Assembly: GCA_030432595.1 (NCBI GenBank)
Contig: JAUIGU010000001.1
Coordinates: 310,001-374,000 of the forward strand
DNA: 64,000 bases
Direction: 5' to 3'
DNA from: Phycisphaerae bacterium
Lineage (GTDB): Bacteria; Planctomycetota; Phycisphaerae; Phycisphaerales; Phycisphaeraceae
Shown: positions 1 to 8,647 of the stretch, in pieces
Layout: the number at the start of each line of letters is the position of its first letter
How positions within the stretch are numbered: the first letter of the stretch is position 1
The notes under the pieces: generated by a model
What the model saw: only the letters and a program-made list of their open reading frames with translations
Told to the model about the DNA's origin: nothing
The model's database searches: none
Translations under genes and position numbers: made by a program

Positions 1-228
1 GGCATATATAAGCAGGCCGGAATCGATCAGAATTTTAATCTCGTTCAAATGGGAGATTTCAATAGCTTAATTGCTAAATCGCAGGACTGCCAAACTCCGA
101 TTTTTGCGCTTTCAGATGAACAATTGGCTTTGGGAGGCGAACTTTTGAAGAATACAAAAGCCTCCATGAAGCATTTTAATCAGTGTTTCGAGTCTCTTGC
201 CGATCGCGTAATTCAAATCACTGACTAA
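1..228 (+). CDS. Partial C-terminal end of an unrecognised protein, possibly ParA-like ATPase
   Basis: An open frame runs from the window edge to a TAA at 226-228, giving the last 75 residues of a protein whose start lies outside. The tail contains the run SLIAKSQDCQTPIFALSDEQ and then a predicted amphipathic helix. This resembles the end of ParA/MinD-type ATPases, where SQ..(K/T)PIF.L precedes the final helix, but the P-loop part is missing so this is only a guess. The stop lies two bases before the ATG of the HEPN gene, so the two are probably co-transcribed. Base composition is clearly more AT-rich than the rest of the window, which suggests acquired DNA. Confidence 0.55.
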   Translation, partial: GIYKQAGIDQNFNLVQMGDFNSLIAKSQDCQTPIFALSDEQLALGGELLKNTKASMKHFNQCFESLADRVIQITD

Positions 229-230
229 CT

Positions 231-836
231 ATGCCGTCGTTAGCAAAGCAAATCTTCGATCAAGCACTCGTCGACGTTCAGGCGATCGAAGGCCTGCATG
301 TCGCCGTTTCATCGATGACTACAACTGCGCTTGACCCAAGCGACATGCTTCGCGCCGGAATAGTTCTTGTCGCCAGCGCCATTGACACTTACGCTCACAG
401 GATCGCCCTCATTGGCATTGTCGCACAATTCCAAGGACATTTGCCTAAAAAGAACGTCAGAATCCCTATAAATATTGTCGGCTCCGCCACCTCCACTATT
501 TCTACATCTCAGTTTGAAAACGAAATACGCAGTCAATTGAGTTACCAAACATTTCAGCAGCCTGACAAGTATGCAGAGGCACTTAGACATGCCGGAGTAG
601 AGGATTTGTGGCAAAAACTGGGACTCTCGATGGGCGTTGCCGCGAGCGACGCGAAGCGTCAGCTCGCACTAGTCATTGATAGACGAAATAAAATTGCTCA
701 TGAATCCGATTTGGATCGCAGCACACCACCTCAAAAATGGCCCATTTCACTTCAAGACCTCCAATCTGCGCGACATAATGTTGATCGAATTGTTATGGAA
801 ACTGACCTTTTATTGCCAGCTTCTATAGCCTTTTAG
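231..836 (+). CDS. HEPN-domain protein (putative RNase-like or abortive-infection-type)
   Basis: A 201-residue mostly helical protein. The C-terminal half has R152-N-K-I-A-H157, an Rx4H motif typical of catalytic HEPN domains, and the segment around residues 40-60 (ML RAGIVLVASAIDTYAH) looks like the first HEPN helix in RiboL-PSP/MAE-type families. HEPN proteins are often RNases in toxin-antitoxin, CRISPR or abortive infection systems, or their partners. It follows the partial upstream gene by two bases, which suggests a two-gene module. Its codon use is AT-rich compared with neighbours. No signal peptide or membrane segment is seen. The domain call is fairly safe; the biological role is inferred. 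Confidence 0.7.
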   Translation: MPSLAKQIFDQALVDVQAIEGLHVAVSSMTTTALDPSDMLRAGIVLVASAIDTYAHRIALIGIVAQFQGHLPKKNVRIPINIVGSATSTISTSQFENEIRSQLSYQTFQQPDKYAEALRHAGVEDLWQKLGLSMGVAASDAKRQLALVIDRRNKIAHESDLDRSTPPQKWPISLQDLQSARHNVDRIVMETDLLLPASIAF

Positions 837-850
837 TTATGAGCAAGTAG

Positions 851-876
851 GGTGGGTCGAGCGAAGCGGACCCACC
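851..876. repeat. Short inverted repeat with the GGTGGGTC...GACCCACC stem
   Basis: GGTGGGTC (851-858) and GACCCACC (869-876) form a perfect 8-bp stem around the loop GAGCGAAGCG. The stop of the HEPN gene is 15 bases upstream. The unit TAGGGTGGGTCGAGCGAAGC is a type of dispersed intergenic palindrome seen in many bacterial genomes. It could also act as a weak terminator, but there is no U tract. Confidence 0.6.
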
Positions 877-1333
877 ACGACAATCGAACGGGCATCGCCG
901 GGTCCGCTGCCGCTTGACCCGCCCTGCGGCTTTGTTCCAAGGATTTCGAAGATTTCCGGGGGTGCCGGGCCACAACCCCACGCGCTCGCCGCGTGGGGGT
1001 TCGGGGTCGGCGGCGGAGCCGCGTGCGGGGGCCGGCGGTTCCGGGGCTTTCGGGGGGCGGGACCGACACGCACCCCGGCGAGCATCCTCCCCCGTCCCCT
1101 TCCACCCCCGGCCCCCGGAACGGGACGGGCGTTTCGACTTCCGGGGTGGGGGGCTTCCGGTGTCCGGGGGTGCAGGGGTGCAACCCCTGCCGCTCGCCGC
1201 GGAGGCTTGGGGGGTTGATAAGAGAGCGCGGGGCCGACTTTCGTGTTTTTGGCGGAGTTGAGTCACAAGGGCGGTGCGTCAGTCCAGGCAGATTTTCCGA
1301 GACAAGAATCCGCTCGTACTCTATAAATAAGCC
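877..1333. repeat. GC-rich non-coding stretch with two related palindromic units
   Basis: I see no convincing gene here. The stretch is very GC-rich with long G and C runs, in abrupt contrast to the AT-rich HEPN gene. Two related units stand out: one near 966-1010 (CAACCCCACGCGCTCGCCGC followed by a G-rich arm) and one near 1168-1215 (CAACCCCTGCCGCTCGCCGC followed by a G-rich arm). Both can fold as hairpins. The end of the stretch (about 1315-1330, CTCTATAAATAA) is AT-rich and could hold the promoter of the sigma factor gene at 1334. Confidence 0.45.
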
Positions 1334-2050
1334 ATGCGGGGGTGCCCCTCTACGCGCTGGTCGATCATCTCGAAGCTTGCGCGGCCGGACGAGGAAGCGC
1401 GGGAGCGGTCCATCGCCGAGTTTTTGGAGGCGTACCGCCGGCCGCTTGAGGCGTATCTGAATTGGCGGTTCGCGAGCCTGTCGCTGCAGGACCGCGAGGA
1501 CCTGTTGCAGGGCTTCATCGCGGACCGCATGCTTGCCCACAACCTCTACGAAACCGCGATGCGGGGGACCAAGGACTTCCGGCCCTACCTGCAACGCACG
1601 CTGGTCAACTACGTCATCGACGACCTCCGCCGGCGCAGCCGGGACCGCGCGAAGTTCGAGCAGCTCGCCAGCGAGGCCTCGGTCCCCGACGCGTCGCCGG
1701 ATCCTTACGACATCGAGTGGGCACGGGTGGTGATCGTCGAGGCCATCGCCCGGCTGCGGCAGGACTGCATCGACGGCGACCGACTGCTGGTGTGGGACGT
1801 GTTTGATCTGCGGGTGCACCGCCACCTCTTCCACGACCAGCCCGCGGTGGGGTACCCGGCGTTGGCCGAGAAGTTCGGGCGGACCGAATCGGAGCTTCGC
1901 AACCTGCTGGTGACGGGCAAGCGCATGCTGCGTCGGCATCTAATGGACATCGTCAAGGGTTACGTGGTGGGGGACTCCTCGGCCGAGGAGGAACTGAAGG
2001 ACCTACAACGGATCGTTGCCGGGGGGCAGTCGGTGAGCGTGAACGCATGA
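1334..2050 (+). CDS. ECF-like RNA polymerase sigma factor of the planctomycete kinase-linked type
   Basis: A 238-residue sigma-70 family protein. Residues 6-10 (STRWS) and the region-2 helices at about 32-105, including DREDLLQGF and YLQRTLVNYVIDDLRRR, match the ECF-like group common in Planctomycetes. Region 4 is at about 172-205 with the HTH ALAEKFGRTESELRNL. It would direct RNA polymerase to a small regulon. Its stop overlaps the start of the following Ser/Thr kinase by four bases (ATGA), which implies translational coupling; ECF factors paired with such kinases are a known planctomycete arrangement. No anti-sigma gene is seen, so control is probably by phosphorylation. The ATG at 1334 leaves the conserved TRWS motif intact. 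Confidence 0.85.
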   Translation: MRGCPSTRWSIISKLARPDEEARERSIAEFLEAYRRPLEAYLNWRFASLSLQDREDLLQGFIADRMLAHNLYETAMRGTKDFRPYLQRTLVNYVIDDLRRRSRDRAKFEQLASEASVPDASPDPYDIEWARVVIVEAIARLRQDCIDGDRLLVWDVFDLRVHRHLFHDQPAVGYPALAEKFGRTESELRNLLVTGKRMLRRHLMDIVKGYVVGDSSAEEELKDLQRIVAGGQSVSVNA

Positions 2051-4059
2051 ACGACAGCGCCCCACTCCACCGTGACCAGGCCCCCCCGCCCGGCGTACTC
2101 GCAGCGTTGCTCGACGACGTCATGGGGCTGCCGACCGACGCTGGCGGCTGCGAGGGCCACCCGGCCATCAACACCGTCCGGCAGCACGGGTTCGAGCCGA
2201 TCGCGCGGAGCAATCACGGCGGCGTCGCGGAGATCTGGCGCGGTTTTCATCAGAACACCGGCCGCGAGATGGCGATCAAGGTCGGGCTGCGTGACGAGGT
2301 TACGGGCGAGGTTGACCCGGCCACGGCGCGGGTGCTCGAGCAGGAGGCCGACACGCTCGGCCGGCTGTCGGTCCCGGGCGTGGTCACGCTGATCGGTCGC
2401 GGCGGCCGCGGCGTGCGGTGCTTTCTCGCGGTGCCGTGGATCGAAGGGCCGACCATTGACGCGTATGTCGGGCAGCACTCCGATCCCGAGTCCGTGACCG
2501 AAGCCGTCGGTCAACTGATCGACGCGGTGCGGGGGATGCACCGCGACGGTTTGGCCCACGGCGACCTGAAACCTGCCAACATCCTCGTCGGCGAGGGGAA
2601 TCAAGTCCGCCTGATCGACCTGGGGTTTTCGCGGCCGCTCGATCGCGTGGGCGGTGTGGACCTGGGGCTGGCGGTGCGTGGTGGGACGCCGGCGTATCAG
2701 CCGACAGACGAAAGGCCCGACCTAAATGCCGGGCAGCGCGACCTTTTCGCGCTGTCGCTGGTCATTGAAGAACTGATCGAAGGGCACCGGTCGATCCAAG
2801 AAAGCCTGCAGGACCGGCTGCAGCGGTGGCGGTCGGACGACATCCCCACCGACACGGCGGATCAACTCGAAGCGCTAAGCGATGAGCTCTGGTCCGAGCG
2901 CCGCACGTCGAAAAGAATGCTCGGCGTGAGCGCGGCGGTCCTTGTCTTCGCCGTCGCCGGATTGACCTGGTGGCTGGCCAATCTGGCGGCGCCTGCGCAA
3001 GGCGACCCCCGTTTCCAGACGCTCATCCTTCCCACGGCGTCGCGCTGGGCCGGCGTCGTGACCGATCTGGACGACGGCCGCTTGGATGCGGCGCGACTGA
3101 CGTTGGGCCGTGTCGACGCAGGCCGACGCGACTGGGCATGGCGGCACCTCTGGACCGCCACCGGCGAACAGCCGGCGTACCACTTCTTCCCGTTCAGTAT
3201 CGAACCGGTGAGCCACGCCCTCCCCGAGCGCCGCGACCTCGCCGTCGCCGGCACCTGGGACGGTCGGGTCGTCGCCATGGATGGCCAAGGCGAAGTGTGG
3301 TCGTGGCGCGACCAGGCCGGCTTCGCGGTGTCGACGATGGCGTGGTCCCCCGACGCGCGGCGGGTGCTCGTGGCGCTGCGGAGCGGCGAGCTGGTCGAGC
3401 TCGACGCGGACGGCGGCACCGTTCTGCGCAAATCGTCGGTCGATATCCAAGAGATCGGCTCGTTGAACTACGCCGCGGCCGACCTCGTCCGGCTGACGAG
3501 CCGAGGCGGCGAGATCGCCGAGTTCGACCTGAAACGTGGTGCGTTTGTGTCGCGCAACCAGCACCGCCACGTTGTTTTGGCGCAGGGCAGCCGCCGGCAC
3601 TGGCTCGCCGTGGACGGAAAAGGAGAGGGCGCTTTCCGGCTGCGGGTGTTTGGTGCCGCGGGGGGCGTCCTCTGGACGTGCGATCTGGACAGTGGCGAGA
3701 TGCCGTTGTCGTTCGACCTTCACGCAGCAACCGGACGGATCGCCATCGGGCTGACCGGCGGGGCGATGATTCTCAGCAACGTCGGTGAGGCCGCGGTCAC
3801 CCGCCTCGACGCGACCGCCGATACGTTCGTGTCCGCCGTCGCGTTCGACGGCAGCGGTGACCTGGTTCTTGCCGCCGGGCACGACGCGCACCTGGTCAGC
3901 TTCGGTGACCACACCCGCGAGATCACGTTCGAGCTCAACAACGACGACATCGTTATTTCGGCCGACTGGTCGGCGGCCGACGAGGCATTCTCCGTCCAAA
4001 CCACAAAAGGAAACTTCCGTTGGCGCGCCAACCCCGCCCCACAACTGGCTTCACGCTGA
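2047..4059 (+). CDS. Membrane Ser/Thr protein kinase with extracytoplasmic beta-propeller-like domain
   Basis: 670 residues. The kinase domain spans about 47-250: ATP lysine K78 (AIKV), alpha-C glutamate E100, catalytic loop H171-G-D-L-K-P-A-N178 and metal motif D191-L-G in place of DFG. HGD replaces the usual HRD, so this is a non-RD-type kinase, but the catalytic Asp, Lys and Asn are all present. The APE region is altered (AYQPTDE). A single membrane helix lies at 291-312. The remaining 350 residues have repeats such as [17 protein letters not shown] and look like a WD40-type propeller outside the membrane. It probably senses a signal and phosphorylates the coupled sigma factor (overlap 2047-2050). 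Confidence 0.85.
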   Translation: MNDSAPLHRDQAPPPGVLAALLDDVMGLPTDAGGCEGHPAINTVRQHGFEPIARSNHGGVAEIWRGFHQNTGREMAIKVGLRDEVTGEVDPATARVLEQEADTLGRLSVPGVVTLIGRGGRGVRCFLAVPWIEGPTIDAYVGQHSDPESVTEAVGQLIDAVRGMHRDGLAHGDLKPANILVGEGNQVRLIDLGFSRPLDRVGGVDLGLAVRGGTPAYQPTDERPDLNAGQRDLFALSLVIEELIEGHRSIQESLQDRLQRWRSDDIPTDTADQLEALSDELWSERRTSKRMLGVSAAVLVFAVAGLTWWLANLAAPAQGDPRFQTLILPTASRWAGVVTDLDDGRLDAARLTLGRVDAGRRDWAWRHLWTATGEQPAYHFFPFSIEPVSHALPERRDLAVAGTWDGRVVAMDGQGEVWSWRDQAGFAVSTMAWSPDARRVLVALRSGELVELDADGGTVLRKSSVDIQEIGSLNYAAADLVRLTSRGGEIAEFDLKRGAFVSRNQHRHVVLAQGSRRHWLAVDGKGEGAFRLRVFGAAGGVLWTCDLDSGEMPLSFDLHAATGRIAIGLTGGAMILSNVGEAAVTRLDATADTFVSAVAFDGSGDLVLAAGHDAHLVSFGDHTREITFELNNDDIVISADWSAADEAFSVQTTKGNFRWRANPAPQLASR

Positions 4060-4694
4060 TCGAGTTGCTGGTCGTGATCAGCATCATCGCGCTGCTGATG
4101 GGCATCATCCTGCCGGCGTTGGGCGGTGCGCGCGAGGCCGGCCGGGCCACCGCGTGCACCTCGAACCTGCGCCAGATGGGCATCGGGTGGGAAGCGACCA
4201 TGGCGGATCACCACCGGGTCATCCCACGGACCGTCTACTACCAACTCATCGGCGACGATTGGTACGACCTGCTGGGCGAGTCGCTGTTCGGCCAACTCCG
4301 CAAAGGCGGGCGCGGCGCTTGGATGGAGTGCCCGACCCGCTCGGGCGAGGGCGAAGTCCTCTATCAAGCCGGCCGGATGTTCAGCTACGCCGTCAACAGC
4401 CGCTGGCGGCCCGGCACCGGTTGGGGGGCCAACGAAGGGCGGTCGTGGGACCACGTCCGATCGCCCGACCAATACCTGTGGTTTGCCGAGCCGGCCATCC
4501 TGCCCAGCGGGAACGTGCCACTGGCCAAGGCGTATTTCGGTATCCGCGCCGACGACAACTGGGGGCTGGGGCAGCCGCACGACGAGCAGTGCAACGTCGC
4601 CTACGCGGATGGGCACGTGGCCCGCCTCGCGGTCGGTGAGCAGGCACCCGATGCGGACGTTCAGGGCGTGCCGCTCTGGCTCTTCGACCGGTGA
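4020..4694 (+). CDS. Type IV-pilin-like (pseudopilin) secreted protein with H-X9-DG motif
   Basis: 224 residues starting at a TTG at 4020 inside the end of the kinase gene. The N-terminus has the prepilin signature G10[16 protein letters not shown], with cleavage expected after Gly10 and Glu at +5 of the mature chain. Near the end [14 protein letters not shown] gives the H-X9-DG motif of the large planctomycete pseudopilin family. The protein would be processed by a prepilin peptidase and go to a type II secretion or pilus-like apparatus. The overlap with the kinase suggests that the sigma factor, kinase and pseudopilin form one transcript. The 3' end overlaps the convergent PEP-CTERM gene by 34 bases. 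Confidence 0.85.
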   Translation: MARQPRPTTGFTLIELLVVISIIALLMGIILPALGGAREAGRATACTSNLRQMGIGWEATMADHHRVIPRTVYYQLIGDDWYDLLGESLFGQLRKGGRGAWMECPTRSGEGEVLYQAGRMFSYAVNSRWRPGTGWGANEGRSWDHVRSPDQYLWFAEPAILPSGNVPLAKAYFGIRADDNWGLGQPHDEQCNVAYADGHVARLAVGEQAPDADVQGVPLWLFDR

Positions 4695-5287
4695 CCGCGT
4701 CGTCGGCGTGCGCAAAGTGCCAACACTGGAAGCACCGCCGCGGCTGACGGCTCGGGCGTCGCCGTGACCTGAAAACCGTACGAGCCGGTGGTCACGCCGC
4801 TCGGCGGGTCCGGGACCAGTCCGAACACCGACACCGTGTTGACGCCGCCGTTCAGGAGGTTCAGGTTGCTGATCCGCCAGCGGCCCGGCCCGCTCGGCTC
4901 GATGACCGGTGGGGGGAACACGAACATCAACGGGTCGCCCAGCGTCAGCCCCGGCGACACCACAAAGACGTCGTCCGGCTTGCTGCCGGTCTCCCAGATC
5001 ATCTCCGTGATGGTTTCGCCGGAGTTGTTGATCAGGTTGACGAAGATCGACACCGGCACCGCCAACCCCCCCGCCGTTGTCGGCCACGTCGCCGTGACGG
5101 CCTCCCCCTGCGCTTTGACCAGGACCGTGGCGTCCGCCGATGGACTGGCGGGATTGGTGTAATCGATGAACGGCGTCCCGGACAACATGCCGGCACCCAT
5201 CACCTCAACGGTCGGCGTGAGCACCCCCGCCGACACCGTCCCCGCCGACCAGCCAAGGATCAGTACAACCAAAGCTCGAAATCTCAT
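4661..5287 (-). CDS. PEP-CTERM surface protein of unknown function
   Basis: 208 residues if translation starts at the ATG at 5287 ([13 protein letters not shown]), which begins a clear signal peptide ending near VSAG; an in-frame ATG at 5308 would add seven residues. The C-terminus carries [21 protein letters not shown], the PEP motif, hydrophobic segment and Arg cluster of PEP-CTERM sorting signals that are cut by exosortase. The middle is beta-rich without a recognised domain. It overlaps the convergent pseudopilin gene. No exosortase is in the window. The real role is unknown, probably a surface or matrix protein. Confidence 0.8.
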   Translation of the reverse strand: MRFRALVVLILGWSAGTVSAGVLTPTVEVMGAGMLSGTPFIDYTNPASPSADATVLVKAQGEAVTATWPTTAGGLAVPVSIFVNLINNSGETITEMIWETGSKPDDVFVVSPGLTLGDPLMFVFPPPVIEPSGPGRWRISNLNLLNGGVNTVSVFGLVPDPPSGVTTGSYGFQVTATPEPSAAAVLPVLALCARRRRGHRSKSQSGTP

Positions 5288-5560
5288 CTCGGTCCCTTCC
5301 GAAGACATGTCAGAAAAAAAAGTTATTCGGCCGCGCAGCGCGGAGCGGATTCCGTCGTTTGTATTTACAGAACAGGAAAAGTGGAACGACGACCCTTCTT
5401 TGCGTCACCGCTTTCGACTACGGCCGCGGCCAGCCCGGAGATCGTACCGGCTGGCAAAAAGCGGCGTGAATCTAGGGGATTTACCACGACTTCTCGCAGA
5501 CCAAGGTGATTCCGGGCACCTTGTTCTGTTGACCCACTCTCCCGGGAAAAGGGGTGTTGT

Positions 5561-5854
5561 ATGCCTACGGACTATCTCATCAGTGTCGATTCGCCTTGCT
5601 CCGGTGACCAGACGGTCACACAGCAAGGCACCAACGTCTACGGCGGCGGTCAGGGGGATTTCACCTACGCCTTGTTGAATCTGGACCCCAACGAGACCCG
5701 GTGGAAGTTCACGGTCTACGACTACGAACGCACGACTGCGTGCAGCCCATCCAAAACCTTCCTTCAGGACCCGCCGGGTGACGCCAGCGATCCGTCGGGG
5801 GACTACTCGGAAGTCGGCGGGTCGGGTTCGGCGTCAGTGACGGCCCAGCCTTAA
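5561..5854 (+). CDS. Small hypothetical protein
   Basis: 97 residues, acidic, Gly/Ser/Asp-rich, with two Cys (residues 13 and 41) and no signal peptide or membrane helix. AAAGGGGTG lies just upstream of the ATG at a good distance for a ribosome binding site, which supports expression. The chain looks beta-rich in the middle (FTYALLNLDPNETRWKFTVY) and disordered at its end. I do not recognise a family. It is followed after 31 bases by another small gene on the same strand. Confidence 0.5.
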   Translation: MPTDYLISVDSPCSGDQTVTQQGTNVYGGGQGDFTYALLNLDPNETRWKFTVYDYERTTACSPSKTFLQDPPGDASDPSGDYSEVGGSGSASVTAQP

Positions 5855-5885
5855 CGGATCTTGCGCAACGTCGGGGCCACGTGTT

Positions 5886-6125
5886 ATGGATGACGCTTTC
5901 AACAACCCGTCCGCATTGGCCCGCGTCGCCGACCTGCTCCGCTCGGACCGAACCGAGCGCGAGATCGCGGCCGAACTGAGTTGGCCGATCGGCGCCACGC
6001 GCCAGGTGATCGGGCGGCTCATCGAGTCGCCCGGCGGCGGCTCGGCGTGGGCGGGCAGCGGCGTTGGCCCCTCGTCGGCCACGACAGACGACGGATCGCG
6101 ACAACCCGATCCAACGACAACCTGA
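5886..6125 (+). CDS. Small hypothetical protein with HTH-like N-terminus
   Basis: 79 residues. Residues 10-47 (ARVADLLRSDRTEREIAAEL, then an RQVIGRLIES helix) look like a helix-turn-helix with the feel of a sigma region 4 or small regulator. The last 30 residues are Gly/Ser/Pro/Thr-rich and look unstructured. It lies just downstream of the 97-residue gene and just upstream of a long bulged hairpin that may end the transcript. The call as a gene is moderate; the function is unknown. Confidence 0.4.
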   Translation: MDDAFNNPSALARVADLLRSDRTEREIAAELSWPIGATRQVIGRLIESPGGGSAWAGSGVGPSSATTDDGSRQPDPTTT

Positions 6126-6136
6126 AAGACTCGAGT

Positions 6137-6206
6137 GAGACCGGGCCGCATCAAACCGAGGTGCACCCAAACTGGATCCCCCCCGCGCACCTCGCGGCCC
6201 GGTCTC
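6137..6206 (+). terminator. Long bulged hairpin followed by a T-rich run
   Basis: GAGACCGGGCCGC (6137-6149) pairs fully with GCGGCCCGGTCTC (6194-6206), and inside it GAGGTGC (6158-6164) pairs with GCACCTC (6187-6193). The bases after it are TTCTTTCC. It can act as an intrinsic terminator for the two small plus-strand genes, but it is larger than usual and could be a structured RNA or a mobile palindrome. Confidence 0.5.
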
Positions 6207-6258
6207 TTCTTTCCTCCGGATTCTGTGGATCAATGCCGAAGCCTAATGGTCAAGGCCC

Positions 6259-6298
6259 AAAAAAAACGTCCGGTGCCTCGCGAGGAGAACACCGGACG
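6259..6298 (-). terminator. Rho-independent terminator of the sugar isomerase transcript
   Basis: On the minus strand CGTCCGGTG (6298-6290) pairs with CACCGGACG (6275-6267), and the stem is followed directly by eight T residues (complement of 6259-6266). It lies 86 bases beyond the stop of the minus-strand isomerase gene. Confidence 0.85.
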
Positions 6299-6383
6299 CT
6301 TCCGGGGGCAATATCAATATTTAGTGTAGTGACTTCCCTGGCACCTGCAAACCGAATCCACCCGGAGCCAGCGAACAAAGCGA

Positions 6384-7223
6384 CTAAACCTGCTGGTAGC
6401 GTTCAAGGACTAAATCCAAGTAGTCATCCTGATTCATCGCCCAATACTGTTCGCTGAAGACCTCGACCTCGTTAAACCCGTGGAAGCCGGCCGCCTCGAC
6501 CTTTTTGCGGATGCCGGCGATGTCGATGCAGCCGTCGCCCATGAGGCCGCGGTCGGTGAGCAGGTGGCGGGTTTCGAGGCGCCAGTCGCAGACGTGGAAG
6601 CCCAGCAGCCAGCCGCCTTTGCCGAGTTTGTCGATCTCGGCGTCGAGGTCCGGGTCCCACCAGACGTGGTAGACGTCCACGGCCACGCCTAAGTGCCCAT
6701 CGGCGTCCGCGTTGAGCGCTTCGCAGATTTCACGGGCTTCGGCGATGCGGTTGATGCACGACTTGTCGCCCGCGTACATCGGGTGCAGCGGCTCGATGCT
6801 GAGCTTCACGTGGACGGCCTTCGCGTGGTCGAGACACGCCGCGATGCCGTCCCGGACCTGCTGGCGAGAATCACTGAGCGCCATACCCGGCACCGCGCCG
6901 ACGACGAGCACCACCTGGTCCGCGCCCAACGCCGCGGCCTCGTCGAGCATCGTCTTGTTGTGGTCGATGGCTTTCTGACGCTCGGCACTTCCGGGGGCCG
7001 GGAAGAAGCCGCCGCGCACGTACGCCGGCACCGCCAAACCCGAACCTTTCACAATCTTCACCGCTTCATCCAACCCGACGCCGCCCTCTTCGGGGGCGAC
7101 CGTGTTCCGCCAGATGGAGATGCCGCCCACGCCGGCCGCGGCGTACTTCGCGCAGCACTGGGCAAGCGACCACGGCTTGTTGGTCATGGTGTGGATCGCG
7201 CATCGTGACAGGTCTTCTGACAT
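6384..7223 (-). CDS. Sugar phosphate isomerase/epimerase, xylose isomerase-like TIM barrel
   Basis: 279 residues, the usual length for the family. The metal-site pattern is visible: E144 (SIEPLHP), D183 and H186 (VDVYHVWWD), H210 (GFHVCDW) and E254 (NEVEVFS). Members isomerise or epimerise sugars or keto-sugars. The gene lies downstream of a Gfo/Idh/MocA dehydrogenase on the same strand, next to uronate catabolic genes, so it may process a related sugar; it is one candidate for the missing isomerase step of that pathway, but this is inference. A good terminator follows at 6259-6298. The real substrate cannot be read from the sequence. Confidence 0.8.
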   Translation of the reverse strand: MSEDLSRCAIHTMTNKPWSLAQCCAKYAAAGVGGISIWRNTVAPEEGGVGLDEAVKIVKGSGLAVPAYVRGGFFPAPGSAERQKAIDHNKTMLDEAAALGADQVVLVVGAVPGMALSDSRQQVRDGIAACLDHAKAVHVKLSIEPLHPMYAGDKSCINRIAEAREICEALNADADGHLGVAVDVYHVWWDPDLDAEIDKLGKGGWLLGFHVCDWRLETRHLLTDRGLMGDGCIDIAGIRKKVEAAGFHGFNEVEVFSEQYWAMNQDDYLDLVLERYQQV

Positions 7224-7259
7224 GGTTCGACTCTTCGAGGGGATTCATGAACGGCCAAC

Positions 7260-7289
7260 AAAGCCCGGGGACAGCAGTCCCCGGGCTTT
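7260..7289 (-). terminator. Hairpin between dehydrogenase and isomerase genes
   Basis: AAAGCCCGGGGA (7260-7271) pairs with TCCCCGGGCTTT (7278-7289). On the minus strand it lies between the stop of the dehydrogenase (7326) and the start of the isomerase (7223). The T tract is short, so it may be a partial terminator that lowers isomerase expression, or an mRNA end-protecting structure. Confidence 0.55.
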
Positions 7290-7325
7290 AGGTGATTTCA
7301 TAAGTCAAAAACACTGCCTGAACAC

Positions 7326-8507
7326 TCACAGCTTCGGCACATCCACCCAGCACCGCTCCTTCCAGCTCTGCATCCCCAGCTCCGCGAGTTGAACGCCGCG
7401 GGCCCCGGCCATGAGGTCCCAACGGAACGGTTCGTCCAGGGCGACGTGGCGGAGGAACAGCTCCCACTGGATCTTGAACGCGTTGTCGTATTCGATGTTG
7501 TTCGGGACTTCCTCCCAGCCGGCGTAGAAATCGATCGGCTGAGGGATGTCGGGGTTCCACACGGGCTTGGGGGTGTTGGCGGCGGCCTGGGTGACGACTT
7601 CGCGCAGGCCGGCGACTGCGCTGCCCTTGGTGCCATCGACGTGGACGGTGAGCAAGTCGTCACGCCGGACACGGGTACACCATGACGAGTTGAACTGGCA
7701 CATCGTGCCGTCTTCGAGCAGGAACATCGCGTAGGCGGAGTCGTCGGCGGTGGCCTTGAACGGCTTGCCGTCCTCGGCGCGGCGTTCGGGAATATCGACG
7801 TTGCCGTACGCGACGAGGGATTTGATCGGGCCGAACAGGTTGGAGATGACGTATTCCCAGTGGCAGAACATGTCGATCATCATGCCGCCGCCGTCTTCCG
7901 CGCGGTAGTTCCAACTCGGGCGTTGGGCGGGCTGGTCGAGGTCCATGCCGGAGAACACCCAGTAGCCGAAGTCGCCCTTGACGCTGAGGATGTCGCCGAA
8001 GAACCCGAGCTCTTTGAGCATCGCGAGCTTGCGGAAGCTGGGCAGCCAGAGCTTGTCCTGGACGACGCCGTTTTTCTTGCCGGCTTTTTCCACCATCTCC
8101 GCGAGGCGGACGGCTTCCTTGGTTTCCGTCGCGGTGGGCTTCTCGCAGTAGATCGCCTTGATCATCTTTGAGGCGGAAGCTTTTTCGAGGAATCCGGCGC
8201 GTTGCAACGTGCCCGAGGCGTCGAAGAAGACCTCGAAATCGCCGTGCTTACCGTCGATCACGCCGTCCACGTCGGTGGTGTAGGCGTAGGGCTTGCCGAT
8301 CGCGCCGGGGCCGTGGGCGTCGGCGAGGGCCTTGAGTTTGTTCTCGTTGCGCCCGGTGAGGATCGGGTCGGGCATGAGCGTGAGGTCCGGGCTGATGCGG
8401 ACGCCGCCCTGCTTGATGATCGCGGTGATCGAGCGGATGAGGTGCTGGTTGGTGCCCATGCGTCCGGTGACGCCGTTCATGATGATGCCGATGCGGCGGG
8501 TTTCCAT
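7326..8507 (-). CDS. Gfo/Idh/MocA-family NAD(P)-dependent oxidoreductase
   Basis: 393 residues. The N-terminus IGIIMNGVTGRMG is the dinucleotide-binding Rossmann segment, and Y120-C-E-K-P124 is the conserved (E)KP motif holding the catalytic lysine. The C-terminal half is the alpha/beta substrate domain (EDGGGMMIDMFCHWEY). Such enzymes oxidise or reduce sugars, inositols and sugar acids. It is transcribed towards the TIM-barrel isomerase, and the AraC regulator gene lies upstream on the same strand. Together with GH88 and the KDG genes this suggests sugar or uronate breakdown, with substrate unknown. Confidence 0.85.
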   Translation of the reverse strand: METRRIGIIMNGVTGRMGTNQHLIRSITAIIKQGGVRISPDLTLMPDPILTGRNENKLKALADAHGPGAIGKPYAYTTDVDGVIDGKHGDFEVFFDASGTLQRAGFLEKASASKMIKAIYCEKPTATETKEAVRLAEMVEKAGKKNGVVQDKLWLPSFRKLAMLKELGFFGDILSVKGDFGYWVFSGMDLDQPAQRPSWNYRAEDGGGMMIDMFCHWEYVISNLFGPIKSLVAYGNVDIPERRAEDGKPFKATADDSAYAMFLLEDGTMCQFNSSWCTRVRRDDLLTVHVDGTKGSAVAGLREVVTQAAANTPKPVWNPDIPQPIDFYAGWEEVPNNIEYDNAFKIQWELFLRHVALDEPFRWDLMAGARGVQLAELGMQSWKERCWVDVPKL

Positions 8508-8647
8508 GGGGAGGCTCCGAGAGAAGTGGGTCTTGGGTGCCGGGGGGCGTCGATGGTCAGAGGTTATCCGCCGTCAGGCGAGACGGCCCTGACCGATCCA
8601 GACAGGAAAATGGCGCATCCAGACACCCGGAACAAGCAAGGGAATCG

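Noticed and set aside
833-1939. 368-residue minus-strand open frame over the sigma factor gene
   Set aside because: It is antisense to a clear ECF sigma factor, has low-complexity Arg/Pro/Gly composition and no recognised motif.
3720-5087. 455-residue minus-strand open frame
   Set aside because: It runs antisense to the kinase end and pseudopilin and out of frame with the PEP-CTERM gene. The high GC content makes such shadow frames common.
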